Below, in pieces: positions 18,321-26,947 of a DNA stretch of 59,262 nucleotides. The notes under the pieces were generated by a model. It was not told the origin of the DNA. It saw only the letters and a list, made by a program, of their open reading frames with translations, and searched no databases. Position numbers and translations under genes: made by a program. Within the stretch, counting starts at the first letter, position 1. Every line of letters begins with the position of its first letter. The DNA comes from Robiginitalea sediminis. GTDB lineage: Bacteria; Bacteroidota; Bacteroidia; Flavobacteriales; Flavobacteriaceae. The stretch covers positions 1 through 59,262 of the forward strand of contig NZ_NGNR01000006.1 in assembly GCF_002198115.1 (NCBI RefSeq), in the 5' to 3' direction.

Positions 18321-19094
18321 ATGAGGAAAGTTGCGGTCTTATCCATGCTTGTTCTGCTCTGTTTCTGGCAGGGGAATGCGCAGGATTCCTCCGGTGAAGT
18401 CTTTTCGGCTGTAGTGGTCAATGCCCAGACCCAGCGCCCCATGGAAAGCGTGCATGTTATCAACCTGAACCAGGTGGTGGGTACTATTACCAACCCCGAG
18501 GGGCAGTTCTCCATCCGGGCTGCTGTTAACGACACCCTTTATTTTTCCTACCTGGGTTTTAAATCCCAGAAAATCCGGGTAACCAACGACATGTTCCGAT
18601 TCTCGGATACCAAAATTGCCCTTACCGAACTGGCCTATGCCCTGGAAGAGGTTATTGTGCGGCCCTACCAGCTTACCGGATATCTGGAAATAGATGTACG
18701 CAACCTCCCGATCAATACGGCCTACCAATACAGCATTTCAGGGCTCCCGGTGAGCTATGAGGCAGGCAGTAAAAACCCCGGGGCGGTAACCAAGGTGCTT
18801 GGGGCCATCTTAAACCCCGCAGACCTGCTGCGCAACCTCTTCGGAAAACAGCCCAACCAGATGCGAAAACTGCGTCAGATTAAGGAAGACGACCGTATCC
18901 GGGACCTGCTGGCTTCCAAGTTCGATCGGGAAACCCTTACCGAATTGCTTCAATTGGAGAAAGTGGACATCGAGGATATCCTGACCAACTGCAACTATTC
19001 CCGCTCCTTTATCCAGACTGCCAACGATTTACAAATCCTCGATGCCCTTAGCAGCTGCTACGAGGAATTCAAAGTGCTCAATCGGCAAAATTAG
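18321..19094 (+). CDS. Carboxypeptidase-like regulatory-domain secreted protein
   Basis: A 257-residue exported protein. The start is taken at MRKVAVLSMLVLLCFWQGNAQ, a clear signal peptide; the in-frame ATG at 18267 would bury it. Residues about 25-110 form a CarboxypepD_reg-like beta domain (FSAVVVNAQTQRPMESVHV, FSIRAAVNDTLYFSYLGF), as found at the front of SusC-type proteins but here without a receptor barrel. The C-terminal half is helical and polar. Probably periplasmic; function unknown. Confidence 0.75.
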   Translation: MRKVAVLSMLVLLCFWQGNAQDSSGEVFSAVVVNAQTQRPMESVHVINLNQVVGTITNPEGQFSIRAAVNDTLYFSYLGFKSQKIRVTNDMFRFSDTKIALTELAYALEEVIVRPYQLTGYLEIDVRNLPINTAYQYSISGLPVSYEAGSKNPGAVTKVLGAILNPADLLRNLFGKQPNQMRKLRQIKEDDRIRDLLASKFDRETLTELLQLEKVDIEDILTNCNYSRSFIQTANDLQILDALSSCYEEFKVLNRQN

Positions 19095-19099
19095 TTTTG
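19092..19099 (+). promoter_or_regulatory. -7 element TAGTTTTG built on the upstream stop codon
   Basis: The TAG stop of the preceding gene (19092-19094) is also the first half of a TAnnTTTG -7 element. It lies 43 bases before the GH13 ATG at 19143, so the amylase gene probably has its own promoter despite the close spacing. Confidence 0.4.
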
Positions 19100-19142
19100 T
19101 ATTTGCGGCGCGTTTTATAGTTTTAAGCATAAAACCTGCCGA

Positions 19143-20834
19143 ATGAAATATATCCTCCCGCTGCTCACCCTCTTTTTGTTTTGCCAATGCAGGGAAACCC
19201 CTCCCAGCGAGGGTCCGGTGGCCGCCAATGAGCCGCAAGTAGAAACCCTCCAGGCGGCAGACAGCGTCCTCTTTCTGTGGGAGGCTGCCAATGTCTACTT
19301 CCTGCTAACCGACCGGTTCAACAACGGGGATACGGAAAACGACCTGCAGTTTGACCGCAGCAACCCCACAGGCCCGCTTCGCGGATTTATGGGGGGAGAT
19401 CTGGCAGGGATTACGCAAAAAATAGAATCCGGCTACTTTACGGATCTGGGTGTAAACGCCATCTGGTTCACCCCTGTGGTGGAACAGATTCACGGGGATA
19501 CTGACGAAGGCACGGGAAACACCTACGGTTACCACGGCTACTGGGCTAAGGACTGGACCGCCCTGGACCCGAATTTCGGGACCCGGGAAGAACTCGAAAC
19601 CCTGGTTGCAGCAGCCCACCAGCGCGGCATCCGCATCCTGATGGATGTAGTGCTCAACCACACGGGGCCGGTAACCGAAGAAGACCCGGCCTGGCCTGAG
19701 GACTGGGTGCGCCTGGAACCTACCTGCTCCTTCGAGTCTTACCAAACCACTACCGCATGTACCCTTGTGGATAACCTCCCGGATATCTTTACAGAGTCGG
19801 ATACCCCGGTAGAACTTCCGGATGCTTTGCTCGCCAAGTGGAAGAATGAAGGCAGGCTAAGCGGTGAACTGGACGAACTTCAGGGCTTTTTTGAACGGAC
19901 CGGTTACCCCAGGGCGCCCCGCTATTACATCATCAAATGGCTTACCGATTACGTCAATGATCTGGGCATAGATGGTTTCAGGGTAGATACGGCCAAGCAC
20001 GCCGATGAAAAGGCTTGGGCGGAACTCTATGAGCAGGCGGCCTACGCCTTCGATACCTGGAAGAAACGCAACCCGGAACGGGTACTGGACAACCAGCCTT
20101 TCTTTATGGTTGGGGAGGTCTACAATTACGGCATTTCCGGGGGGCGCAGTTTCGATTTCGGGGATCGGAAGGTAGACTACTTCGACTATGGCTTCAAGAG
20201 CCTGATCAACTTTGAACTCAAAACAGATGCGGCCCTTCCGTACGAACAGATTTTCCGCAAATACAACCGGTTACTGCACTCAGACCTCAATGGCAAAAGT
20301 GTGATGAACTACCTCAGCTCCCACGACGACGGCAGTCCTTTCGACCCGGAGCGTGCCCAGCCCTACCGGGCCGCCAATGTCCTGTTGCTGACCCCGGGGG
20401 CATCGCAGATTTACTATGGGGATGAAACCTCCCGCCCCCTGGTTTTCGAAGGCGCGGTAGGGGATGCCAACTTAAGAACTTTTATGAACTGGGAGGAACT
20501 GGATAGCCTGCAAGCCAATCAGGAGGTACTGGCCCACTGGCAGAAGCTCGGACAATTCCGAAACAGGCACCCTGCGATCGGGGCCGGCAAACACCGGCGG
20601 TTAAGCGCCTCGCCTTATGTCTTCAGCCGGACGTATACCGATGGGGACTACAGGGATAAGGTGGTCGTCGGGCTAGACCTGCCCATTGGTGCCAAATCCC
20701 TAAGGGTACAAGGGTTCTTCGGAGACGGCACCACCTTGGTAGACACCTATTCAGGCACAGAAGCCGTAGTTAAAAACGGAAGGGTTGCCCTGGATACCCC
20801 CTTCGACACCGCCCTTCTGGAAGCCAAGGAATAA
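19143..20834 (+). CDS. GH13 alpha-amylase family lipoprotein
   Basis: A 563-residue glycoside hydrolase. The N-terminus MKYILPLLTLFLFCQC has a lipobox-like end, so it is probably membrane-anchored. The conserved GH13 regions are visible: I (LMDVVLNH), II with the nucleophile Asp (GFRVDTAKH), III with the acid/base Glu (MVGEVYNYG), and IV with the transition-state Asp (LSSHDD, replacing the common NHD spelling). It should act on alpha-glucans or maltooligosaccharides outside the cytoplasm. There is no SusCD pair beside it. Confidence 0.9.
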   Translation: MKYILPLLTLFLFCQCRETPPSEGPVAANEPQVETLQAADSVLFLWEAANVYFLLTDRFNNGDTENDLQFDRSNPTGPLRGFMGGDLAGITQKIESGYFTDLGVNAIWFTPVVEQIHGDTDEGTGNTYGYHGYWAKDWTALDPNFGTREELETLVAAAHQRGIRILMDVVLNHTGPVTEEDPAWPEDWVRLEPTCSFESYQTTTACTLVDNLPDIFTESDTPVELPDALLAKWKNEGRLSGELDELQGFFERTGYPRAPRYYIIKWLTDYVNDLGIDGFRVDTAKHADEKAWAELYEQAAYAFDTWKKRNPERVLDNQPFFMVGEVYNYGISGGRSFDFGDRKVDYFDYGFKSLINFELKTDAALPYEQIFRKYNRLLHSDLNGKSVMNYLSSHDDGSPFDPERAQPYRAANVLLLTPGASQIYYGDETSRPLVFEGAVGDANLRTFMNWEELDSLQANQEVLAHWQKLGQFRNRHPAIGAGKHRRLSASPYVFSRTYTDGDYRDKVVVGLDLPIGAKSLRVQGFFGDGTTLVDTYSGTEAVVKNGRVALDTPFDTALLEAKE

Positions 20835-20897
20835 TCCCGACAAGTAATGGTCGCCCATCAGGCGGGTATACCCATGGGGAGCCCCCTGAACAAGTGC

Positions 20898-21284
20898 TTA
20901 TTTTTGGGAATACAGGGCAAGGCGGTTGCCCTCGGTATCGGTAAAGAGGGCCATATAGCCCATCCCTTCTGCAATGAGTTTTTTGGGTTGGAGGATTTCG
21001 CCCCCGGCACCGGGAATGCGGTCCAGTTGCTCCTGCAGGTCCGTACAGCTGAAATAGAGTACAGGCCCCTTTTCGCGGTCCGGATAATAAAACCCCTCGT
21101 GCTTTACCAGGGATCCGGCTGCCCCGGGTTTGCCCTGGGCTGAGGGGAACCAGCCCATTTCCAGCTGGTTCATCCTGTGCACCTGAATCTCAATCCCGAA
21201 AACGCGTTCATAAAAGGACCTGGCACGGGCCATATCCGTGACCGGTATCTCAAACCAGCCCACCATATTGGTTTCCATAGCCAT
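20898..21284 (-). CDS. VOC family (glyoxalase/bleomycin resistance-like) protein
   Basis: A 128-residue protein of the vicinal oxygen chelate fold: two repeats, with VGWFEIPVTDMARARSFYERVFG at the start and MALFTDTEGNRLALYS at the end. The short form with GGEILQPKK is common in Bacteroidota and its substrate is unknown. It lies 2 bases downstream of the SRPBCC gene, so the two form a small operon. Confidence 0.85.
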   Translation of the reverse strand: MAMETNMVGWFEIPVTDMARARSFYERVFGIEIQVHRMNQLEMGWFPSAQGKPGAAGSLVKHEGFYYPDREKGPVLYFSCTDLQEQLDRIPGAGGEILQPKKLIAEGMGYMALFTDTEGNRLALYSQK

Positions 21285-21286
21285 AC

Positions 21287-21817
21287 CTATTTTTCCTGCT
21301 CCAGGATTTCCTTTAAAGACGCGAGACCTTCCTCAAAATCCTTACCCACCATTTTGTCCATATTCATAAACAGCATAAAAAAGCGCATGGGGAAGCCGTT
21401 TTTACCTGCAAAACCCCAGCGCACCTCACTCCCCGAGCCCGAGGGTGCTACTTCTATAAAGGCATCGGAGGTAGATTTCCAGGGTTTTAAAAACCGCAGC
21501 TGGGTTTCGATTCGCTTTCCGGGTTCTATTCGGGTGATCTCCTGTTCCCCGGAGCCTACTTCCTTATTGCCTTCCCAGGCACTTACCGCACCCACTTCCC
21601 CGTCGGTTCCACGGAATTCCTGTTTCATATCGGGGTCGCGTTTCCCCCAGGGAGACCAGGCGTCCTGGTTTTTTAATAAACGTAGGTATTGGAAGACCTC
21701 AGCGGGTTGGCGGTTAATTTCGATGCTGCGCGAAACCTCATAGCGCGAAGGCGCCAGCACATAGAGCAGGAGCAGCAGGAGCAGTATTCCAGCCAGCACA
21801 TACAGGGTGGTCATCAT
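21287..21817 (-). CDS. SRPBCC family (polyketide cyclase-like) protein
   Basis: A 176-residue protein with one N-terminal membrane helix (residues about 3-22, very Leu-rich) followed by an SRPBCC/START-like ligand-binding domain: YEVSRSIEINRQPAEVFQYL, DAWSPWGKRDPDM, and the C-terminal helix MFMNMDKMVGKDFEEGLASL. Probably binds a hydrophobic ligand at the membrane. First gene of the pair with the VOC protein. Confidence 0.83.
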   Translation of the reverse strand: MMTTLYVLAGILLLLLLLYVLAPSRYEVSRSIEINRQPAEVFQYLRLLKNQDAWSPWGKRDPDMKQEFRGTDGEVGAVSAWEGNKEVGSGEQEITRIEPGKRIETQLRFLKPWKSTSDAFIEVAPSGSGSEVRWGFAGKNGFPMRFFMLFMNMDKMVGKDFEEGLASLKEILEQEK

Positions 21818-21888
21818 GGTTCTGGTTGTTTTAGTGGTTGCTTAACCTGTTGAGGTACACAGGTTCAGCTTTCTGAAGATACGAAAAA

Positions 21889-22542
21889 TCAGGAACGCTC
21901 CTGGTATCGCGCAAGAATTTCATCGGCGGACTTCACTGTTTTCCGGGCCCAATCCCACCTTTTGGCCAGCTTATCGTCCTCTGTGAGCTGCCAGGGCCGG
22001 TCCGAAGCCCGCAACCTCCCGGTAAGGTGGTGCAACAGGATGGCAGCTGCTACCGAAATATTCAAACTCTCGGTAAACCCAACCATGGGGACATGTATGG
22101 TCGCATCCGCAAGCCCCAATAACTCTTCGCTGAGACCTTCCTTCTCGGTACCCATAAACAAGGCTAGCGGCTGGTCCAGGGGAAAGGTCTCCGGGGTATG
22201 GCTTTTCTGGTGGGGGGAGGTAGCAACTATGCGATATCCCCGGGCCCGAAGCATGTCCACACACCCCCGCGTTGTGCTGTGCCTCTGGATGTCTACCCAT
22301 CGCTGGGCGCCCATGGCGATATTCTTATCCAGCCTGTGACCGTACCGGGCCTCTATTAGATGAGCCTCCTGCAACCCGAAGACATCGCAGGAACGAACCA
22401 CGGCACTGGCGTTGTGCATCTGGTAAACATCCTCCAGGGCCACGGTAATGTAACGCGTACGGTTTTCCAGCACGGTTTTGAACCGTTCCAGGCGCCGGGC
22501 ACTGACAAATCCCTCGAGATATTTCAGTAATTCCGCATCCAT
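21889..22542 (-). CDS. trmH: tRNA (guanosine(18)-2'-O)-methyltransferase TrmH
   Basis: A 217-residue SPOUT methyltransferase that 2'-O-methylates G18 of the tRNA D-loop. Motif 1 (HNASAVVRSCDVFG), motif 2 (ALFMGTEKEGLSEELLGLAD) and motif 3 (VPMVGFTESLNISVAAAI) are intact. The short N- and C-terminal helical extensions fit TrmH and not the larger rRNA enzymes. Divergent from the neighbouring lipoprotein gene. Confidence 0.9.
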   Translation of the reverse strand: MDAELLKYLEGFVSARRLERFKTVLENRTRYITVALEDVYQMHNASAVVRSCDVFGLQEAHLIEARYGHRLDKNIAMGAQRWVDIQRHSTTRGCVDMLRARGYRIVATSPHQKSHTPETFPLDQPLALFMGTEKEGLSEELLGLADATIHVPMVGFTESLNISVAAAILLHHLTGRLRASDRPWQLTEDDKLAKRWDWARKTVKSADEILARYQERS

Positions 22543-22578
22543 ACCTATCTTTTACGGGAAATCGCTTTTCATCTGTTA

Positions 22579-23796
22579 ATGATACAAAAACCCATTGAAT
22601 TCCTCCTTTTGGCCCTGGCGCTGGTCCTGGCCTCCTGCGGGGGCGAAGCACCACAGTCTCCCACCCCGGAGAAGGCCTTGCTGATGCGGGAAACCCCGGA
22701 AAACGACTCCCTGGTCCAGGCCTTTGGGGTCCGTTTGGCAGAGGCCCTTTACGAAGAGGATGCCGATACCTTCAACGCCATGTTCCACTGGGACCGTTTC
22801 ATGGACCTGGCCCTGGAACTCCCAAGGGAACACCAGGACCTGTCCAATTACAGGGAGCAGTTCAAAAAAGGCCTTACCGCTAAAATCAAAACCTTTCCCC
22901 AGGAACTGATCGAGAACCTGAATGAAGGGGGCTTCTACGATTTTCTGTACTTCTACTTCGACGAAGGGCTCCGAACCTACCGCCTGATGTACCGGTTGTA
23001 CTCCGAATCCGGGATCAACTATCACGACTATATCCTGCGCAAGTCCGAAGACGCCCTTTACCTGGAAGATTTGTATATCTATGCAAGCGGGGAGACCCTA
23101 AGCACCTCCACGCGCAACCTATTCCTGGCGAGCCTTCCCTCCGGATTACTCGGGCGGATTATGAATCCGCAGGAACTCAAGGACACCAGCCGGATGCTGG
23201 AAGCCATGCGGGCTTATGAAAGCGGCTCCTTCGGGCAGGCGTATTATAAGCTCAGCATGCTGGAAGGCCCCATGCGCAACCTGAAATCCATCCTGGCACT
23301 GCGGATTCAGATGGCATCCCAACTGGACCAGGAAACCTATATGGAGGCCATGGCGTCTATGATGGAGATCCTCCCGGAAGACCCCACCATGGCCCTGCTG
23401 ACTCTGGATTATTACGTCCTCAACCAGGACTTCGAGAGCGCCCTGCGCATCCTGGAGATCCTCGAAACGGAGACGGGGGATAGCTTCCTGAACCTCATGC
23501 GGGGGAATCTGTACTACCAGTCCGGGGATTATCCGGCTGCAGTAGCGCGTTTCCACACCCTGGTTGGGGAATATCCCGATTTTATGGAGGGACGCCTGAG
23601 TTATATGTCTGCCCTTGCCATGACAAAGGACTATTCCGCCCTGCTGGGGCAGCTGGACACCCTGAAAAACACCTATGCCGTGCCCCCGGAAGATTTACAG
23701 ACCTATATAGAATCGGAGGAGGAGGGAATGGAAAACCCTTTTGCGGTGTTTATGGAAACCCCCGGATACCGCCAATGGAAAGACCGGCACCTGTAA
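22579..23796 (+). CDS. Predicted lipoprotein with TPR-like repeats
   Basis: A 405-residue protein that I cannot assign to a named family. The N-terminus MIQKPIEFLLLALALVLASCGG is a lipoprotein signal with lipobox LASC. The rest is helical, with two or three TPR-like stretches in the second half (residues about 250-360, for example FESALRILEILE and GDYPAAVARFHTLV). Probably an envelope scaffold. The sirtuin gene starts one base after its stop, so they are probably co-expressed. Confidence 0.65.
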   Translation: MIQKPIEFLLLALALVLASCGGEAPQSPTPEKALLMRETPENDSLVQAFGVRLAEALYEEDADTFNAMFHWDRFMDLALELPREHQDLSNYREQFKKGLTAKIKTFPQELIENLNEGGFYDFLYFYFDEGLRTYRLMYRLYSESGINYHDYILRKSEDALYLEDLYIYASGETLSTSTRNLFLASLPSGLLGRIMNPQELKDTSRMLEAMRAYESGSFGQAYYKLSMLEGPMRNLKSILALRIQMASQLDQETYMEAMASMMEILPEDPTMALLTLDYYVLNQDFESALRILEILETETGDSFLNLMRGNLYYQSGDYPAAVARFHTLVGEYPDFMEGRLSYMSALAMTKDYSALLGQLDTLKNTYAVPPEDLQTYIESEEEGMENPFAVFMETPGYRQWKDRHL

Positions 23797-23797
23797 G

Positions 23798-24490
23798 ATG
23801 AAAAAGATCGTAGTCCTCAGCGGCGCCGGCATGAGCGCAGATAGTGGCATCAAGACCTTCCGGGATGCGGACGGGCTCTGGGAAGGGCACGATGTTATGG
23901 AAGTGGCGTCCCCCGGAGGGTTTGCACGCAACCCGGAGCTTGTCCTGGAATTTTACAACCAGCGCAGAAGGCAACTCCGGGAAGTAGCCCCCAATGCCGG
24001 CCACCTGGCCCTGGCCGGGCTGGAAGCTCATTTTGAGGTGGAAATCATTACCCAGAACGTAGACGATCTGCACGAACGGGCCGGGAGTACCCGGGTCACC
24101 CACCTGCATGGGGAGCTCATCAAAGCCCGGAGTACAGGGCCCTCACAGGACATATTTCTGCATCGGGGAGACATTTGCCTGGGGGATACCTGCCCCGCAG
24201 GCTATCAGCTCAGGCCACATATTGTCTGGTTTGGGGAGGAAGTTCCACTATTGGGTAAGGCGGCAGCCGTCACAGCCCAGGCCGATATCCTCATTATTGT
24301 GGGGACATCTATGCAGGTGTACCCCGCGGCAGGGCTGGTGCATTACAAACCAAAAGCAAGCCCACTATACTTTGTAGACCCCAGGCCCAATGTGATGCCC
24401 GGGGATTTTAGCGGCCTGGAAATCCTGGCCGAAAAGGCTTCCACAGGGCTGCCTACTCTTGTGAGGCAGCTGGTTCGTACAATGACCTAG
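23798..24490 (+). CDS. cobB: Sirtuin (NAD-dependent protein deacylase, SIRT5/CobB-like)
   Basis: A 230-residue sirtuin. It has SGAGMSADSGIKTFRDADGLW, the TQNVDDLHERAG motif, catalytic His in LHGEL, and GTSMQVYPAAGL. The YNQR segment provides the Tyr-x-x-Arg pair that marks desuccinylases and demalonylases of the SIRT5/CobB class. The four zinc cysteines of most sirtuins are missing; only a CLGDTC pair remains. The start MKKIVVLSGAG (23798) is 1 base after the lipoprotein stop. Its end overlaps the convergent haem-binding gene by 38 bases. Confidence 0.9.
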   Translation: MKKIVVLSGAGMSADSGIKTFRDADGLWEGHDVMEVASPGGFARNPELVLEFYNQRRRQLREVAPNAGHLALAGLEAHFEVEIITQNVDDLHERAGSTRVTHLHGELIKARSTGPSQDIFLHRGDICLGDTCPAGYQLRPHIVWFGEEVPLLGKAAAVTAQADILIIVGTSMQVYPAAGLVHYKPKASPLYFVDPRPNVMPGDFSGLEILAEKASTGLPTLVRQLVRTMT

Positions 24491-24926
24491 ATTGCTGGGC
24501 CCACGCGGCCACTGCCTCGCGCTGTTCCCGGGTCAGGCGCGCTCCTTCGTGGGTCCAGGTGTATTCCTTCAGGGGCATTTCCCCCTCCTTTACCGTTTCC
24601 ACTACTTCCTCCAGTTTGTGCTCCTTCTTCTTGGCGTCATACGAAGTCCAGGCCGAAAAATTCAGGTGTCGCTTCCCGTCTTTTACGTGGTCCGCAAGCC
24701 AGTAGGATACCGGGGCCACCGCATTGTACCAGGGGTATTCGGTCTGGTTGCTGTGGCAGTCGTAACAGGCTGTTTTCAAAATTCCCCGCACGTCCTCGGG
24801 AGGGTTGGTTTCCTGCAGGAAGACCGCCATATGGTCTCCAGTGGCTTCGTTCTTTTCAGGACGGATAAACTGCATGCCGATAAAGACAATCAGTAGGGCC
24901 CAGGCTATTTTTTTTCCTATTTTCAC
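24453..24926 (-). CDS. Haem-binding domain protein (c-type cytochrome-like)
   Basis: A 157-residue protein with an N-terminal membrane anchor (KIAWALLIVFIGMQFI) and a single CxxCH haem site (CYDCHSN), as in the haem-binding-domain family of Bacteroidota. It is predicted to face the periplasm. The GTG at 24926 (VKIGKKIAW) is preferred; an upstream in-frame start (24974) would pass over a TACTTTAG promoter-like element and into the divergent gene. It converges on the sirtuin gene with a 38-base coding overlap. Confidence 0.78.
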   Translation of the reverse strand: MKIGKKIAWALLIVFIGMQFIRPEKNEATGDHMAVFLQETNPPEDVRGILKTACYDCHSNQTEYPWYNAVAPVSYWLADHVKDGKRHLNFSAWTSYDAKKKEHKLEEVVETVKEGEMPLKEYTWTHEGARLTREQREAVAAWAQQSRSLYEPAASQE

Positions 24927-24956
24927 AATGGTATACTTTTCACCTAAAGTACGGTT

Positions 24957-25520
24957 TTGGAGCTGAATTCCCAACTTCTATCGCGCCTGGATTATGTCAC
25001 CTCCACCCGGGAGGCCCGGGCGGCCATGGCACGTGAAATCCTCGCACAACCGGAGACCCTGAAAGAGCTGCTGCAGATCGGGGTAGGGCGGCAGGATGCC
25101 ATCGGCAGCCGGGCATTCTGGATCCTGGAATTTGTCTACAAGGCGTCCCCTACCCTCCTCCACGACCACCTCGATCCGTTTTGCGAAGGGCTGGGTGCAC
25201 TCCGGGAAGAATCTTCTATTAGGCCGGCGGCTAAGGTCTGTGAACTGTTGGTGAAAGCCTATTACGGGAAGCAGAAAGCCCCCCCTTTAACCCTCCGGCA
25301 CCGGGAACTAATCACAGCGGCCTGTTTCGACTGGCTCATTGGCCCGCATAAGGTGGCCCCCCAGGCCTACAGCATGGAAACGCTTTACCTGCTGGGGCAG
25401 GACATCCCCTGGGTACACCAGGAACTCAAGGCCATCCTGGACCAACATTACGCCCAGGGCAGCGCCGGGTACCAGGCGCGGGCGCGCAAGATCCTGGAGC
25501 GAATGGATAAATCCGGGTAA
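24957..25520 (+). CDS. Hypothetical protein upstream of purB
   Basis: A 187-residue cytosolic, all-helical protein starting with TTG. I do not recognise a named domain; the spacing of Leu and Ala in helices (FVYKASPTLLHDHLDPF, AAKVCELLVKAYYG) suggests HEAT-like repeats. It ends 36 bases before purB with a -7 element in between, so the two genes may be linked but separately promoted. Its position next to purB is common in flavobacteria as far as I recall. Confidence 0.6.
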   Translation: MELNSQLLSRLDYVTSTREARAAMAREILAQPETLKELLQIGVGRQDAIGSRAFWILEFVYKASPTLLHDHLDPFCEGLGALREESSIRPAAKVCELLVKAYYGKQKAPPLTLRHRELITAACFDWLIGPHKVAPQAYSMETLYLLGQDIPWVHQELKAILDQHYAQGSAGYQARARKILERMDKSG

Positions 25521-25524
25521 TCCC

Positions 25525-25532
25525 TATCTTTG
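25525..25532 (+). promoter_or_regulatory. -7 element TATCTTTG of purB
   Basis: A perfect TAnnTTTG match 24 bases before the purB ATG, just after the upstream stop codon. No clear -33 TTG. Confidence 0.45.
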
Positions 25533-25556
25533 CCCTTTCTAAACTGACCACGCCTT

Positions 25557-26900
25557 ATGGCTTCCGACCCGCTATTAGCCGTTTCGCCCATCGATGGGCG
25601 GTACCAGGGCAAAGTTGCTCCCTTGAGCGATTACTTCTCCGAGGCTGCCCTAATCCGCTACCGCCTCCGGGTAGAGGTGGAATACTTTATCGCCCTTTGT
25701 GAAATCCCTTTGCCGCAACTCCAGGGCATGGACCCGGCCCGCTTCCCGGAACTGAGGGCTATCTACACGGATTTTAAACTGGAAGATGCCCAGGCAGTCA
25801 AAACGATTGAAAGAACTACCAACCACGACGTAAAGGCCGTGGAATACTTCCTCAAGGAGCGCTTCGATGCCCTTGGCCTTTCGGCTTTTAAGGAATTCAT
25901 CCATTTCGGGCTGACCTCCCAGGACATCAACAACACAGCTATCCCACTTTCGCTCAAGGAGGCCATTGGCGATGTATATATCCCGGCCTACCAGGCCGTG
26001 CTGGAAAAACTCGAGGCCCTTAGCCAGGAGTGGGAGGATATCCCGATGCTTGCCCGCACCCACGGCCAGCCCGCCTCCCCTACCCGCCTGGGTAAGGAGA
26101 TTGCAGTGTTTACAGCCCGTCTGCGGGAACAGTTCGACCTGCTCAACGATGTGCCCTCCGCGGCCAAGTTTGGCGGGGCAACCGGCAACTTCAACGCCCA
26201 TGCCGTTGCCTACCCCCAAACGGACTGGAAAGCCTTCGGCCGCAGCTTTGTGCAGGAGCGCCTCGGGTTGCACTACAGCTTCCCGACGACCCAGATAGAG
26301 CACTACGACCATATGGCGGCCCTTTTTGACGGTCTGCGACGGATTAATACCATCCTGATAGACCTGGACCGCGATATGTGGGCCTACATCTCCATGGATT
26401 ATTTCAAGCAGCGCATCAAAGCCGGGGAAGTAGGGTCCTCTGCCATGCCGCATAAGGTAAACCCTATCGATTTTGAAAATTCCGAGGGGAACCTCGGCAT
26501 TGCCAATGCCCTTTTCGGACACCTGGCCGGCAAACTCCCCGTTTCCCGCCTGCAGCGCGACCTTACCGACAGTACCGTGCTTCGGAATATCGGGGTCCCC
26601 CTGGCCCATACCCTTATCGCCTTCGAAGCCACCCTCAAAGGGCTGGGCAAACTCCTGCTGAACCCGGGCCGTATTGCCCAGGACCTGGAAGACAACTGGG
26701 CGGTGGTGGCAGAGGCTATCCAGACCATCCTGCGCCGGGAGGGGTACCCCAACCCCTACGAGGCCCTGAAAGGCCTTACCCGGACCAACGAGAAGATCAC
26801 CGCGACCACCCTGGCCGCTTTTGTAGATACCCTGGAGGTATCCGAAGCTGTTAGGGAGGAGCTCCGGGCCATCCGTCCGGAATCCTATACCGGGATCTAA
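25557..26900 (+). CDS. purB: Adenylosuccinate lyase
   Basis: A 447-residue member of the fumarase/aspartase superfamily that acts twice in purine synthesis (SAICAR to AICAR, and adenylosuccinate to AMP). The signature GSSAMPHKVNPIDFEN, the catalytic His region TSQDINNTA and the TRTHGQPASPT-type motif (ARTHGQPASPTRLGKE) are clear. Full length. Followed by an intrinsic terminator. Confidence 0.97.
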   Translation: MASDPLLAVSPIDGRYQGKVAPLSDYFSEAALIRYRLRVEVEYFIALCEIPLPQLQGMDPARFPELRAIYTDFKLEDAQAVKTIERTTNHDVKAVEYFLKERFDALGLSAFKEFIHFGLTSQDINNTAIPLSLKEAIGDVYIPAYQAVLEKLEALSQEWEDIPMLARTHGQPASPTRLGKEIAVFTARLREQFDLLNDVPSAAKFGGATGNFNAHAVAYPQTDWKAFGRSFVQERLGLHYSFPTTQIEHYDHMAALFDGLRRINTILIDLDRDMWAYISMDYFKQRIKAGEVGSSAMPHKVNPIDFENSEGNLGIANALFGHLAGKLPVSRLQRDLTDSTVLRNIGVPLAHTLIAFEATLKGLGKLLLNPGRIAQDLEDNWAVVAEAIQTILRREGYPNPYEALKGLTRTNEKITATTLAAFVDTLEVSEAVREELRAIRPESYTGI

Positions 26901-26901
26901 T

Positions 26902-26932
26902 AAAAAAAAGGCCGCCTCCCGGCAGCCTTTTT
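26902..26932. terminator. Bidirectional terminator between purB and mscS
   Basis: Stem AAAAAGGC/GCCTTTTT (26905-26912 and 26925-26932) with an inner GCC/GGC pair. The A-run on one side and T-run on the other serve both convergent genes. Confidence 0.75.
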
Positions 26933-26947
26933 CTCAGATTTCAGGAC

